A stretch of 64,000 nucleotides of DNA from Mesaphorura yosii (Eukaryota; Arthropoda; Collembola; Poduromorpha; Tullbergiidae), in assembly GCA_009869945.1 (NCBI GenBank), contig WIXG01000112.1:148418-212417 (forward strand), given 5' to 3'. The notes beneath the pieces were generated by a model that was given only the letters and a program-made list of their open reading frames with translations, was not told where the DNA came from and made no database searches. Shown piece by piece: positions 1 through 14,400 of this stretch (position 1 is its first letter; each line of letters starts with the position of its first letter). Made by a program: the position numbers and the translations under genes.

Positions 1-2007
1 AAAAACTGAAGCCATATGAAGCAAAAGTGGCGAAAAGAGGGTGAAATTAACGGAGACAAAAACTTTAGGCGAAAATGAATATTACTTGAAGCCCGAATTT
101 TAATAAAAGTCTCACACTGCGTTTGCGTTTTGTGTTACCTGAACGAATTCATCAGCCAACGAATTTGTGCACATTTAAATACAAGCCGAAATCTTTAAAA
201 ATTGGCTTCGTACTTAAGTGCAAAGTGCACGAACTGAACTCATACATCACCGTCAGCGTCACCCGCGACGCGACGAGAGCGAGGGCGCTGCAAGACTCTA
301 ACATTCATATTCATGGCTTCATCAGAGAAGAGAACACATTTTCACTTTTGACTCTCTAACTTTCTGCAGTCTGCCTGCAAGAGAGAAGAAAAGAAAAATG
401 TGAGACCCCCGAAAAATCAAGATGAAAGCAAATAAAAATGTATTAAAAAGTTTTCCCTTGACTTGCCTCTGAGAAAGCGACTCTTTTTCTCCATTGTCGA
501 AGCTGCTTGCAAAAGAAAGTGTGGGCCTTGTCAAAATGAAAGAAGGAAAGTTCTTTTTTTGTTCTGTTAAATTTAATATCGTGCCTCCTCGTACACAATT
601 CTCGAATCTCTCCACTTGACTGGAGAAAGAAAAATAGCACCCGAGATAAAAATTGCAAAAAGACGAATAGCTTTGTAGGAAGAGCGTGAACACTCCAAGC
701 TTTTTTCATTCCAGGCCAGATTAGATCAAGTTGTTGGGCGTCTCGCATTTGATACCGTGAGATCAAGAGCTCATTCGCACGTACTTGGCTCAGTTCTTTA
801 TTGCTGCCACTTGTCTCCTCGACTCTTAAATTTTTTCTTATCTCTGAGTCGCCGAAAAAGAGTGCACAAGAAGAAAGGGAAAAGATGATCCTGGCTTTAA
901 TTATTCATTCAAAGCGTATCCGATTTCTACAAAGTCTTTCGGATTTCATTTTATTTCGCAGCAGCAGGCATTGAAATTGGTGAATCAGCTTGGCCACACC
1001 AAACCAGGCTGTAATCTTCCTTAAACCCGGAATCAAGCCCCAAGCCATGCCGCCATAAGAAGAGGGTTTTTAAAATACGTAATTTTTTCTCTGAGAATTA
1101 AAGTTGCACCCTCAAACAGTAATCAAACTTTTCTGCATTAACCTTGGAAGGCATTACCGTGCATATAAATTGCTCATTCTCTCCACTTTGAAAATGGCTC
1201 ATTTTTTGTAGGCTGTGTACACAATTGATGGCTGGCTGGCTCGCTTGCTGCCTGCCGTACCGTCGCTTTCGGACAGATTTCGTAATTTCTTTTATGAGTT
1301 TAGCGCGCGGGTAGCGTAAAAGTAGAAGTGAAGGAAGATGAAACCCGAAAAAAGAAGTTTATACTTTTATTTTTCTTGTACAAACTCGCAACCAAGCCAA
1401 ACTTTGTCGGGCGATATTGGCAATGGAGGATCCTCCTTCCACGCTTGTTTGTTTTTCTGCTCCAAGTTCAGTTCTCTCCCAGCCCTTATTAATATTAGAA
1501 AAATAGAGGCTCGCTCGGCTCGGTTGATGATGATGAGCACGAGGGGACGATTGCTTTTTACGTTTTACCAATTTTGGGAGCCTGAATTCTTTTCTTTACC
1601 CTTCTGCGTTCTGTCTTCTGCTCGTTTTCCGGTGCGGCTGATGAATATGATCTCACACGTTAAGGCCAAGCAAGGCAAAAGCAGCAGAGCAGTGCAGGAA
1701 ATGCCCATGAGCTGCTTCTGCCTCTGAAACTCTTTTTTCATCGCGTATGAAATCGTTTGAGTTTGAGAGATCAAACACGACACCAAGCGAAGAATAACTG
1801 ACAGTTTTATTATTACAAAAATTTTTCTGAGTTATAATTGATGAGTCACTCGCACAATGATTTTTGATCGTCTGTTTTTTCATTTCTGGATTTAATTCGC
1901 ATTTCGCGCGCTGGCACAATGCAGTTTGTATGGGTTTGCGATTACACATGCACTTGTCATCTCTGACATCAACTTATAAAAGTCTTCTTGATTTGTGTAT
2001 TTGACAG
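1..2007 (+). other. Upstream intron or 5' region of dati
   Basis: I see no exon with convincing zinc-finger or other homology here. The only supported signal is the splice acceptor at its right end, so this is probably the 3' part of an intron that extends beyond the window. Confidence 0.55.
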
Positions 2008-2407
2008 ATTTTTATGCACAAGTCGGCAATGCAGCTGCAGCAACAACAGCAGCAGCAGCAAGCGACAACCCAGCAAGTGCAAAACCACCACATTGGTAAC
2101 GGCGGACCAGGCAGCCTTATCGGGAACGGCGTGGTCGGACTCGGAGCGGGCAACGGGCTTCCTCATGGCGGTGGACACGGGCACCCTGGGCACGGAAGAG
2201 CTGCGTCGGTGAGCTCCAACATCTCGGAGAACGGCGGCGTCGGCAAACCGCATCAATGCCAACAATGCATGAAGTCGTTCTCGTCCAACCACCAACTCGT
2301 GCAGCATGTCCGGGTCCACACTGGAGAAAAGCCGTATAAGTGCTCGTACTGCGAGCGAAGATTCAAGCAATTGTCGCATGTTCAGCAACATACTCGCCTT
2401 CATACAG
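2008..2407 (+). CDS. dati: dati exon a: poly-Q leader and zinc fingers 1-2
   Basis: The acceptor is TTTGACAG ending at 2007, and the donor is G|GTAAAT at 2408. The exon encodes a Q-rich and G-rich leader, then two C2H2 fingers joined by a canonical TGEKPYKC linker. It ends in phase 1 inside the second TG linker, which continues as GERPYKC in the next exon. An ATG at 2014 is the first methionine in the exon. Confidence 0.9.
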
Positions 2408-5400
2408 GTAAATAATGCCTTTCCTTTTTGACGAGACTGGACTTCAACCCTGAGATTCAAGGCTTGATGTGGTGCCATATTTTCATTTTTGTTTATGGCA
2501 CCGAGCATTTCGTTATTTGGCAGTAATAAAATAACCGTAATTTGTACTACCCGGTCTGGTATATAAAAACTTTAGTTCCCACAAGAAAAATGGGGATTAT
2601 GATTGGATTATGGTTTAATGTTTCTTTTTCACGGGAGACAATAAAACTTTGTCATTAAGCAACTCCACTGCGGCGGTGCCACCATAAAAAAACCACGTCA
2701 ATAATATTTTTGCCGTATAACGCACATATGCATAAGGTAAAAAGGAACTTTGAAAGAAACCATAAAGAAAAAATAAAATTATACTACGCTCTTGCTTGGC
2801 ATGCTGGTGTATGGTAAAGATTACGGTTCGATTTTTATCAAAGTGCAGGCAGCATGAAGCAAGGCTTTCTTAAGCAAGGTTTGGCGGTAGTCGCAGAGCA
2901 GATCGAGGAAGGGCTGAATCAATACGAACACGAAACGGTGGAACTTTTTACCTTACTACGTAGTGCGTGACCACCAGTTGTGATTTTTTAATATTCAGCG
3001 CATTCATATGCATAAGATGCACTGGATAGCAAAAGCGGCAATGCAAGCGGTACTGCTTGATTGAAAGATTCCTGTCCAGGAGTCCTGCTCCTGTACTAGC
3101 AAAGCAATCTGTCCCACACATGTGCACCTCTATGCAGAGTGTATGTAAATAAAATGATGAGTAATCGGACCACCTATCGATAAAATAGCGTTTACAGTCC
3201 CATCATCGATTCTCGACTGACTGACCAGCGATCCTGTGCATTTTTTATGGCGCATGTTTAGTTAGCTACATGTTTTGAGGACGGACGGCCAATGAGCGTT
3301 TACTTGAAATCAGGAGCAAAGTAAATGGCATCTGCTGTGATGTGACTTCATATTTTCTCTTTGGGTTTTTTCATGTTTTCGAAAACTGAAGATGAAACTC
3401 TCGATCAGTTATTTCGGTCGCATCTTCTGAATTACATCCGTTTTAATTTCCGCCGTTCAAGAGAGCATAAAATTGCAACAAGCCTCGTCATGTACAGGCT
3501 GTTATTAGAGACCAATTAAAATTTTTGAAAGTTTTGTAAACGCTGTCATTATTTCTGGCTTGTCTTTCTTTTCTTTATCTTCCGCCGTCCGCCAGTTTTA
3601 TTAGAATGCAGTGGGATTGTACAATTTAATGATGTCAAATTGTAACTCTTTCTTTGCGTATTGTATTTTGTGTTTTGTTTTCTTACCTCCACCGCTTGTT
3701 AGCTCACCGTTCATTCATTAATTTTTAATTCTTCTGTAAAGAAAAATATACAGTACAGCAATCAAACACAAGACTTACCACCTTCATTGAGCTGCTGAAT
3801 TGGAGTATGTATTAGAGGTTCTGTGATAGAAAAATCTTTACTTTCCCGGGAACCAATGCAAAGCCGGCATTAGCAATAAGCAATAACCGTAAAATAAAAA
3901 TAGAAAGCTAACATCTGTGCTGTACTTTACAATAGCTCAGAAGATCTCCTGCTGACACAAAGAAAAGTTTTCAAAGGGAAAGAAAACATCATTAAAACAT
4001 TAAAACTTTTTTCTTGTACTTTTACCGTAAAAAGTGAGAGATTTTTTCCGTACTTTGCCATCTTCTTTCTCCGTGCTGTGCAGTAAACAGTAAACAGGCT
4101 GAATTAAAAATTTTAATATTGTGTTGTTGTCTTGCACTTTGTACACACACGTGCACGAAGGCAAGTAGATATCTTCCTCAATATATCACGAGAAGTTGGA
4201 TTCTTATCTCGAGTCACGATCAGAATTAAGTCAAATGTCAGTCAGTATCACTTTGTTGCATGCAAAATCTTTAATCTTCTGCAAAGAAATAATCGAATCT
4301 GGCAAGAAAAGTGTAACGCGAATACCAGTTTAATTAATTTCCTATTAAGAACGCATGACTGACCTTCACTTCCCTCCTTTGCTGCATCCCGCATGACATT
4401 TGCAATGCAATCCACTGCAAAGCCAAGGAGGGTTTGGAGCTTGGGGTATTGGAAATGATGGGCACCTTAATGCTATGTGCATTTTAATAAAGCAATTTTT
4501 ACGCCAGCGCTGATGGCTGCTGATCACAGGCGACCTTGCCTGTCCCGTCTTTTTTCCTTTCTTGAGGATAAAAGGCGTCCAAAACGTCAAACTGCTGCAT
4601 TCTTAATTAATTTTGTTTAATAAACCCGTGCACTTCCTTCCCTTGCGCGATCGCGATGCTGAAAGCATCGTTTCCCCCATTTTTATTCCCAACACTTTAT
4701 TTTTCTCCTGTGCCTTTGCTTGTGCTTTTGCTCCCGGCCTGTGCGATATTGACGGTATAGTTAAATTCTCTCGTGGTTATTTTAAGATACATTGGAGGAT
4801 ACACTAATGGCATAATATTTTTATACAGCGGCAGTATATTCAGGAAGACTCTCTTCATAATCACATCTTAGCGTTCTTGTTTGCCTTGTTGCGTTGTACT
4901 TTTTCGCAATTTCCTTCGTACACACGTTCACGTAACTAAATTATTAAAAAACAAACGCGTTGCTCTCTTTTTCATTCCCGAGATGCACTTTCTTCGTATG
5001 GGGGAGACAATTCGTTTCAAAGTTGCAGACGCGTTCAGTCGCCTGAGCGTAAAATGTCTCAGAATTATTAAAAATTAACGCGCTTGATTGTATGAAATAT
5101 GTTTGAAGCTCGAGAGCCATTAAAAATACTTTTTCGTGCATCCATCACGGCGGTAATTAATATATTATCTTGCTGGACGTAAAATGTTTACTGTGCATCT
5201 GGCCCTATGCCGCGGCTAAGTGGTCCGACTTAATCAACTTTCGGCTGAACAATGCAACTGGGCAAGTCAAGACAGAAGCTTTCTATTCATCTTGCCATCT
5301 TGGTCCATTAAAAGAAAATTCATTAACTTAGGTCAGGTTGAAAGGAGAGGCTGGAATCCTTTTCTATCTGATGACAAGGCTAAAACGCGATGGCGATGGC

Positions 5401-8400
5401 AAAAAAGTGTTGAGCCGTAAAGGTGGTTGTGGCAATGTAAAGTGGTAATGACAAATTAGTTTAGAACGATAAAGGAGAAATTGATTCGGAGGCGGCGGTG
5501 TGTCGAGACTGGGTATCAGAACTCGAACCTTTCCCTTTTAGTAATGCGAGCATGAAGCAATCAAAGTTTTTGTGAGCCGCGACGGTAGACAGCAGAAGGT
5601 TTACCTGCAATCCAATTTATGTCTTCTTAACAAAGATTACTATTTAATGATAACAAATGCACTGCACCTTCTTGAAAGCGGCGGCGGTAGCATCTCAGTC
5701 AGTCTCAGTTAATCTATTTCTGGATAATATGCATATTCACTTTTCATTGTTTTCTTTATGTAAATTGAATGATACACGTCTCAAGTTAACGTGGAGTGAA
5801 ACGAGGAGCTTTTGAGCTACCGAACGCGGTCGGCCGAGAAAGAAGCAGCCAAACAATAACAACTCAGAAGCGCAGGGCTCCAGGTGTGAGTAATTGAATT
5901 TTTTTGGTCAGTATTTTTCCGTTAATGTTAATGTTGAATTAGTCTGGCTGGGCTGGAAGTCCGTCCATCATCATATGAGCGGCCCTTCACATCACATTTG
6001 GTGTCCGTATTTGTAAAGTACCCGGATGGGCACTCTTTGTGCACGTTTAAGCGTATTGCGCATGCATACATAAATAGCCACTAGGCATCTGTGTCGTCTC
6101 GTCTCACTGTTTCAGCGAGCGAGGTTGGTATTAATTCATTCACAGCTATTTATTATGCACAAGGGGACCAACTGCTCGAAAAAATTGGACATTTTTTCCT
6201 AATTTTTTTCCGGGATTCATTTTTATGCTCCATTCTTTTATGAAACTGTCGTAATGAGTTTGGGCGCACAGATTCAAATACGCTTCCTCGTATGCAAATA
6301 AGATACATACGTATTCCTTTTCAGATGCATTATCACTTTCCTTGGACAAAAGATCCGGCAAGGCAAGGCAAGAATATTATAAATTACAGAAAAAAATTGA
6401 GTACCAAAAGTGCAAAGATTCAATGAAGAATAAAAGAAAAGACGAAAGAATCCTTTTACGGTTGTGCTGCACATCTTCCGTGCTCATTCTCAGGCCTTGC
6501 CAAGCTCAGGGGAAAACAAAATGATCATTATACGTACAATACGTAGTAAAGTATTCGGATAACGATGACGATCATTCTTGCATAATACGAGCACTCATTA
6601 TGCATATGCAAATGTGGTGGATACGATTGCTTGTGCTTATTACATTAAAGGACAAACACAAACGCGGAAGTAATGCGCTTGGAGCTTGGCACTTCGCGTT
6701 GCTGTTGTTATTTAACCTTTCATTTAATCTTCACTCATCCTTCTCTTTATTTCAGCGTGCCTTCGGTGCATAATCTCTTTCTCATGCATTTAATGCGTTG
6801 CGTTGCGGAGTGCTTTTAATTTTTGTACCTTCGACTCTATTATTTGTTAGCCACAGGCTTCGGACTCGGTCGATCTGGTCTTTGGTCACAGAATATTAAT
6901 CCCTTCAAGGATTACTTGAGCCTTGAGAATGTGCAGAGAATTTGCACGAAGCAGACGCTAAGCATCTAATTTATTACGCACCAGCAGCGCATAGCAAAGC
7001 AGCAGCGAAATGCCCGATTCTGTGTGAATACGAACAACGAATTATTAGTTTTTAAATGAAAAACTTTGCCAAAGTAAAACATTTAATTTTTTTGATTGAC
7101 ATGCGAATCGTGAATTCGTGAGTGCCAACTTTAGACCAAGAAAAACAAGCTGCGCGCCAACTTTTCTTTTTCGATAAAACACACTTTGCAGGAGAAAAAA
7201 CTCAATCCAAACTTACATAACCAACCTTTTCTTCTGGCTAATCTGAAAAGTGTGGAGTTGAAATTGTGGATAAGATTTTATGCTGAGAAAAATGTTGGAG
7301 AGTTCTGCCAAAAGAGAACTGGCTTCTAGATTCGTTAATACGCTTTCATAAAATGTTTGAGAAAGAACTTTCCAAGTAAATGCAAGTCATAAAAATTGAG
7401 GCGAACCAAAAATGGAAAATGGAGTGCTAATTTGCGGCATAATCATATGCGAGTCTGGAAAGTTTTCACACAAAAAGTTACAAGAGAAATGAGCAAGTTA
7501 CAAGCTCACTGCTGCCAGCACACAAAAATTGGAAACGGAAATTCATTTTTGGTTCGCCCACAACTCGCTTAAAAGGTACCCGAAAATCGATGATTTTTGG
7601 AGCATTTTATGACATTCCCATGATTGATTTGCTTTGCACACGCTGCGAGAGAAAAGAAGCGGCTCTATGCGAATTTCCGCTTTCTAAAAATAGTCTCGTT
7701 GCTTTTACCCACGACGCAAGCACGGGGCAGAGTGCAGGAAAGCACAGAAAAAAGGATTGATATTTTGGTTGATGAGATTTTAGTGAACGAAACGCATGGA
7801 CTGGAAAAGGAGAAGGATTTTCTCGGACTAGTGATTTTTATATACCCTTTATGCGTGCACTTCGTGCTCGTACATCATTTATTTTCCCATTCACCATCAT
7901 CATCGTTTTATTATTACAGATATTACAATTTGAATATAATAAAAATAATGCATCGCATCGCATGAACTCAGAAATCGAGTAAGACGAAGCAAATGCTTAA
8001 TGACAGCGCCTTCGCTGCTGCCACCGCCGCTGCTGGTAGAATTATGTTCTTGAAACCGCAGGGGGCTGCTTTCGGAGTTTTGCACTTAAATATATTGCTA
8101 CCATCTTTCCATTGTGAAATCGCAACTCTTTTTCGGTTCCTCGACAAAGCAATGCATTTGATATGTTTTGTTGTCGCCCATTCTTTTTGCTATTGCTATT
8201 GCTATCTAATAGCCCGAAAAGATTCATGCAGAGTCTCGTCGAGTCGAGCATTGATTATGAATTTGAAAAGTGCTGAATACTAAGCAGGTTAAGCCCGACG
8301 TTGTAAGAAATGCATGCGTTGTAATAATATTAATGCGCCCAAGCGGCTAACAAGCGCAAGCGGGAGCCTCACATGTAAATCGGGATTCGATTTCGGGAAT

Positions 8401-11400
8401 CGCATGTTTTGGAATATTCATAAAGAAAAACGATGTTCATTACCTCGTGTCATGAATAATAATATTAAGCACATTTCGATACAAGCAAAAATCCATTTAC
8501 TAAATGAAATCTCGTTTCGTGTTGTGAGAAACCGCACACGCCACGCCACAATTTGATAATTCATTTTTGAAGCATTTTCTCCCAATTTTCGCTTTCCTCT
8601 GCGCGGAATAAATCAGAGTGAGAACGGGAATCAACAATTTCTTGTGGTTCCGAAAAATGAGATTTGAACAAAGAAATCTTTCTCTGCCTTCCTACAATTT
8701 CATCACGTTCGTGCCCATTCACACAATTCGGCATTAATAAATGCTTTTTGGACTGTGGTAATCTGGTGTTCATGCATTTACTTCACAGAACATGCGAGCG
8801 TAAAGATTCATTTCGTATTCAAATCTGATTGAATGCTCGCAGGTCCCTTCGCCCTCGGCTCGCACTCGTAAGAGCCCTTGCATAATAAGACGCTTCCTCA
8901 TCAAAAGGCTTGCTACCTTTAATCTGTGCTCGAGCGTTGAGCTCGCCCGTCTGAGTCGTCACTCTTTTGTTTTGAGCAGAGACCTTTCATCTTCCCCATT
9001 ATCATACCTTCAATAATGACACATTCTCAAATTTTTTCTCAGCCTCTCCCTCAGCGCAAACACATCTTCGCATCAACAGACTAATTTATTCAAATATTTT
9101 ATTTACGAACCAGGAAGAGGAAAAGAGCACTTTCCTGGTCCGGACCACGGCGAGGCAACGTACTCATATGCAAATGTGCTTTGTGCTAATATTAATATTA
9201 ATCTCGGACTCGAGCATTATGCTTTTTACGCGCCTCGTCTTCTTGTCTTAAATCTCCGAAACTTCTTTGGGCACTTTTTTTATGACGCGACACAATATTG
9301 AAAGAGAAACTCACAGAATACTGCATTATCATGATCGCGAGCCGCGACAAAGAAACTATTTAATATGCATCTTGAAACTTCTTCCCCTGTCCCATTTTTT
9401 GTCGTCTTACGAAATCTTTACTTTCCTTTGCCGTGCATGCGTGAAATCGTGAAATCATTTGCATTTGCATACGATTATCATTAGAATGAATTAGAATGCA
9501 CGACGCACAGGAGTGAAATGGAAAATGAGTAGCCGGAAATCGGTCTCTATTGCAAACCTTGAAATACAACCCCTTTTGAGTCTCTGGACTTGGACTGTCA
9601 CCCTCTCTTTACACGAATTCTGCACTCTGCAGAAATTTCTTGATAACTTTACCCTGAAGTGTTTAAAAATTAATGCTGTTGCGTGCAATAATGATAATGA
9701 AAGGGTGGGCATGAGTTTACATGCACCCAACATCTGGACGATTTCACTATTTCGCACTTCCGACCTTCCTGTCTAATAAAAGTTAAGGTTGTTTTTAAAA
9801 ATTATGCTGTTTTTAATTGTAGGTGAGCGGCCGTACAAGTGTCACGTCCACGAGTGTGGTCGAGCCTTCATTCAACTGTCCAACCTCCAGCAGCACCTCC
9901 GGAACCACGATGCGCAGCTGGAGCGAAGCAAGAATCGTCCATTCCACTGCAATATCTGCGGCAAAGGGTTTGCTACTGAGTCCTCATTAAGGACTCATAC
10001 AGCCAAGGTATGCAAAGAAGTACGTATCAACTCCTCGATGTTGTAAACCAACATACTTTTGAGTTTTTTTACATTTCACAAAAACATCGCAAACAAATAC
10101 ACAAATCACATTGAAAGCGCATTTGCCAATTGAAGTCAAAGTCAAGTCACAAGTGTCAATTCAATTTTAATTGTGGTTCTGCTTGCAACGAAAACAAGAT
10201 TGCCCGTCCAATTTCGCAGAGTTCGTTTCCTCAAAACAGGATTTCAGCCTTCCAACTCGTGATTTATTGCTAGAATTCTCAAAACATAACGCAGCCATAA
10301 CGGCAAATCTTAAAAATCTGACACGTAGCGCAGTGCACCGCGTTGTGGGCGAGCTTGCGGGAAGGAGTCAGGCCAGGCCAGGACGAAACGAGGCGAGAAT
10401 GAAAGTTTATAAAAACTTCAACACAAAATATTTCATACGTATAATAAACTTTTTCTGTAAAGCTATTAATCTATCAAAAATAATCTGATATTAAAATAAA
10501 TTGTGTTCTTGTAAATTAAACAGTCAGTCCGGCACAAAATTCAATGCAATGCAAGAAAGCTTTCTGGTTCTGGGCTCGGACTTATCAAGAAACCCGAAAG
10601 AATTTAGTTTTTCTCATGGTTATTTGTAGCAGTCACATTCCTCAGGATTTGGCCGTGCAGTCAAAACTTTTCACAGGTTGGGTGTAGAATCGGCGTGATT
10701 AGTAGCCGCATAATTCATTTTTGGGAAAAGCAGCAGTAACAGCTCACCAAATAACTACGCTAAATTCCAGCTCGGTGGGGCTTTCGTTCTTGTTCTCGTG
10801 CTCAAATTGGAAAAGCCACAAACTCCAACCTTAAAACCACAACCAACTTTCCGGTTGTGTTCAACCTTTCTCGTTTCTCCTTGCCGCACCGTCATTTCTC
10901 TTTTTGTTGGTTAGGTTGAGGATTTTAGCATTCAACAACTGAGCAGTCAGGCAGGAAGGCAGGCAAGACTTGTTAATTCATTCGTCTACGTGCCTGAGAA
11001 AGTAAACGCAACTCTTTTTCTTGTTTTGAGTCTCGGGCATGACGTGAAAGAAATATGATTTCTGCGGCCCAGCTTCGTGCTCTCGTGATCGTGATTTATG
11101 GCTGCGTGCATCACCTCTGATGGAGAAAAACCAGAAAAATTGGGCTGTCACTTGGAATTAGTTTGTGCAGATTACAAACTCTCGCTCTTCCTTCATTTTA
11201 CTGGGCAGAGAACGGCAGGGCAGACTTCCAAGAATTTTAAGGTGCCGAGCAAAGAAAGGCCTGAATAGTGAATTTCGCCTTTGCCATTGCTTCTTTAAGC
11301 ATCTGTGAGTCGAACGTGCACGTATGATGCATGCAACAAATAAGTCTTTCTAATGGCTTTATTTTCCCAGCTTGAACCAAGACAAAGAACATGAAAGCGA

Positions 11401-14400
11401 GGCGTTAGCGATACGTGGCTAACCAAACAAGTGAATTAAATCATTACACTCGCAACTGATTGCCTGTCTTGCCTTCTCAGTTCCCATTGCCATTGCACAC
11501 TGCACACGTCACGCAACAATTGTGATTAACCTCGAGCGTATTCTTTGAAAAATCAACATAAGTTGGTTGTTGGTTAACAAATGTGGTTAAAATTAACCAC
11601 ATTAGCCAGCCCGCAGTAAAAATTGAAAATGAACCCGCACCCGCAAAGAGATCGTTAACCACGCAAACAATGGGACATGAGCAGAGCGCAGCAACAAGAC
11701 TCAAGAACCTTTGCTACGCTACTTTACTCGCGTGACTGAGGCAATAATTAGTTTAGTACAATTGCTAAAGAAAAAATCGAAAGAAAAGAAAACACAAGTG
11801 AAGCTTGTGGAGCAAGCAGGAGCTTGCAGTAATGATTTACAATTACAAGAATAACGCCAGATGAGACCTGAGCAGAGCACTCGTAATCGTAATCGTGTAA
11901 TCGCTTACCTAAAATTAAAGCGCACCCAATTCTAGCAGTTCTAACTCTAATCAAATCATGCAAATGCAATTATTATAACCCAAGTATAATTACATGGTGA
12001 GGAAATAACAGGCATGCGCACTCGAAATTAACACAATGCATGCCAAATATTGACATGCTGGGAAAATGTGCACTCATACGTGTTTATTTTGAGGCGACAT
12101 GTGGCTAAGCAGAAATGTTAGTGAAGCGACAAATTACGAGCAAGAAAATACCCGCAAAATGAGTTTTGTGGTGCAATTTCCATCGCGTCCTCATCTCTAC
12201 GTCATTCTGTTGCTTTTTGCCCCTAGCAAAATCTTTCTTATGAATTACACTGCATTGCACGGGCAAAGAGAAAAGAAAGATGAAAGAATCTCGTTGTTCG
12301 CGTTGTAAATCATATTATGAATTATACATTTTCCGTTTACTTGCAGCAATCTTGTCTGGCATAACGAGAATGAACTACAGAACCTTGCCTCTCTGGAACT
12401 TGTCACTTTTCGCAGGTTTTCCACTTTCCATCCATTCGTTCTTTCTCCACAAACAACATAAACGTGAACGTCTTTTTCTAATTTTTGGAACCAGTCCTCG
12501 GGCTTAAAACTGTTCCATGCAGGCAGGCAGACTGCTCTGTTTAAATTAAAATTTTGTAAATGAAGTGCCAGCCAACCATGTTAAAAGAAAAACAAATTTT
12601 CTCGTTCTATTTTTGTGAAAATTAATTACTCAGACTCGACAATAGACGGGTTGGAGCTGGAAATTAAGGAACAATCAATTCAACCAAAAATTTTCGAGAA
12701 AATGAAGTCTTGGCCTGGGCCGAGCCAAGCCAAGCCGAAGGCACGAGGCAAGGAATCAAAAAGTCATGCCAGCCGTAATAATTTGTAAGCCTCAATGCGA
12801 AATTCATGTGTAAGTTAAGGTAAATGTAAAGGTTAAGAAGACGGGCTGTCATTTTTATTTTCTTGGGATGGGAACTGAAGCGGAGTTCCTACGCTTAGTG
12901 AAGAAGATTAACGTTGAAAGCAAACATGCTGTTTTATGCGTTGGAGTTGAACTAGAACAGAATATTAAGTAATTTTATTACTTCAAATATGCATTTAGCA
13001 TTTAATGCTCCGTAATTACGAGCAGGGCAGGCAGATAATTATATGTACATTTTCATTTTCTAAAGTTGGCTCAGTTTTAGTGGAAAAAGCCGGAAAATTA
13101 TATCGGGCAAGGCAAAAAACCAAGGCACAAGCACGATACACAAAAATTGCTGAATGCATGAACGTAGCAGCGCAGTACACACGAATTATTAAAGCTCATT
13201 CTTGCGTACGATTGAACAAGAGGGGAAATTACTGGTGCTGCTCGACAGCCGTGTGAAAAATAATTCTGATCACACAGCGAACGAAAAAAATTGTAAAGAA
13301 AAGACAAGGTGGAGCCAGCAAAACGGTTGGCCTTTAAAATACCCAATAATATACGATGCGCGTACGTTATGGGTTTAGAAAAAATTCACCCGCGCCTCGC
13401 CTCGTATCTTGAATTGCATCGAGAATTTTTTCGCCGGACTGAATTTATGACTTGTCTTCGATTAACAAATTGCGCGACACAACTCTTTACACTCCTATCA
13501 GCACACTATTTCAAACTGATCAATTTCTTAGCAGGTGAGCGCTAATTTTCCCATGTTGTAAATGTTTCTTCAGCAGCACGCGTCGCTGATCGGCGGTCCA
13601 AACACGGTGAGCTGCCCGGTCTGCCACAAACTGTTCCTCGGAGGCGAGGCTCTGATGGAGCACATGAAACACACACACAAGGATCCAAATGCTTCTGGTG
13701 TGGCAAGTATGTGGCCCCTAAAATATTTTATCCGAGACGCACTTTGCTACTTGGGTTCATTGATTTATAATGTGGAACGGTTTCGATTCGTTTTCCACAG
13801 CCAAGCGAAGAACAGCAAATCATCCGTGTCCAGTTTGTGGGAAACACTACGTCAATGAAGGCAGTCTGCGAAAACACATGACCTGCCATCCTGAGACGGC
13901 ACAGTTGACATCTTCGCTAAGAATGTGGCCGTGTACCGTGTGCCAGGCGGTGTTCACTCATGAATCCGGTATGTAATGAGAAATACACAAATTTCACGCT
14001 TTTGTGCTTTAGTAAATAGTAAAGACGTACCTTACGAATTTAATAGGATTACTAACTCATATGGAACAAATGAGAACTGATCCAAAACATCAGTTTGCGG
14101 CTCAGTACGTCTTGAGTAGAGCGGCAGCGGAGCGGAGAGAACGTGAAAGTATTTTGACGGCAGCTGCAGTCGCGGCCATCGCAGGAGGTCATTCATTTCC
14201 AGGTGGACCGCAGGTACGACTAAATATAGCACATTGCTGTCTTCTAATGCATTTCTCATGCACTAAATGCTGCGTTCTTAATTGCAGGGTCATTCACTTT
14301 CGTCGGGATCCATGAACCCCCTTCTGCCGATGGCCGCCTCTCCTTCGGGCTCTGACTCGTCGGGGCGTTTGAGTTCGCCGGTTGAGAATGCACAGCATTC

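Noticed and set aside
1969-2508. 179-residue open frame on the - strand
   Set aside because: It is the shadow of dati exon a; its leucine runs are the complement of the CAG repeat.
12372-12415. ELQ-like codons followed by a donor-like CAG|GT, considered as the missing dati microexon
   Set aside because: There is no AG acceptor directly before it and the residues after ELQ do not match.
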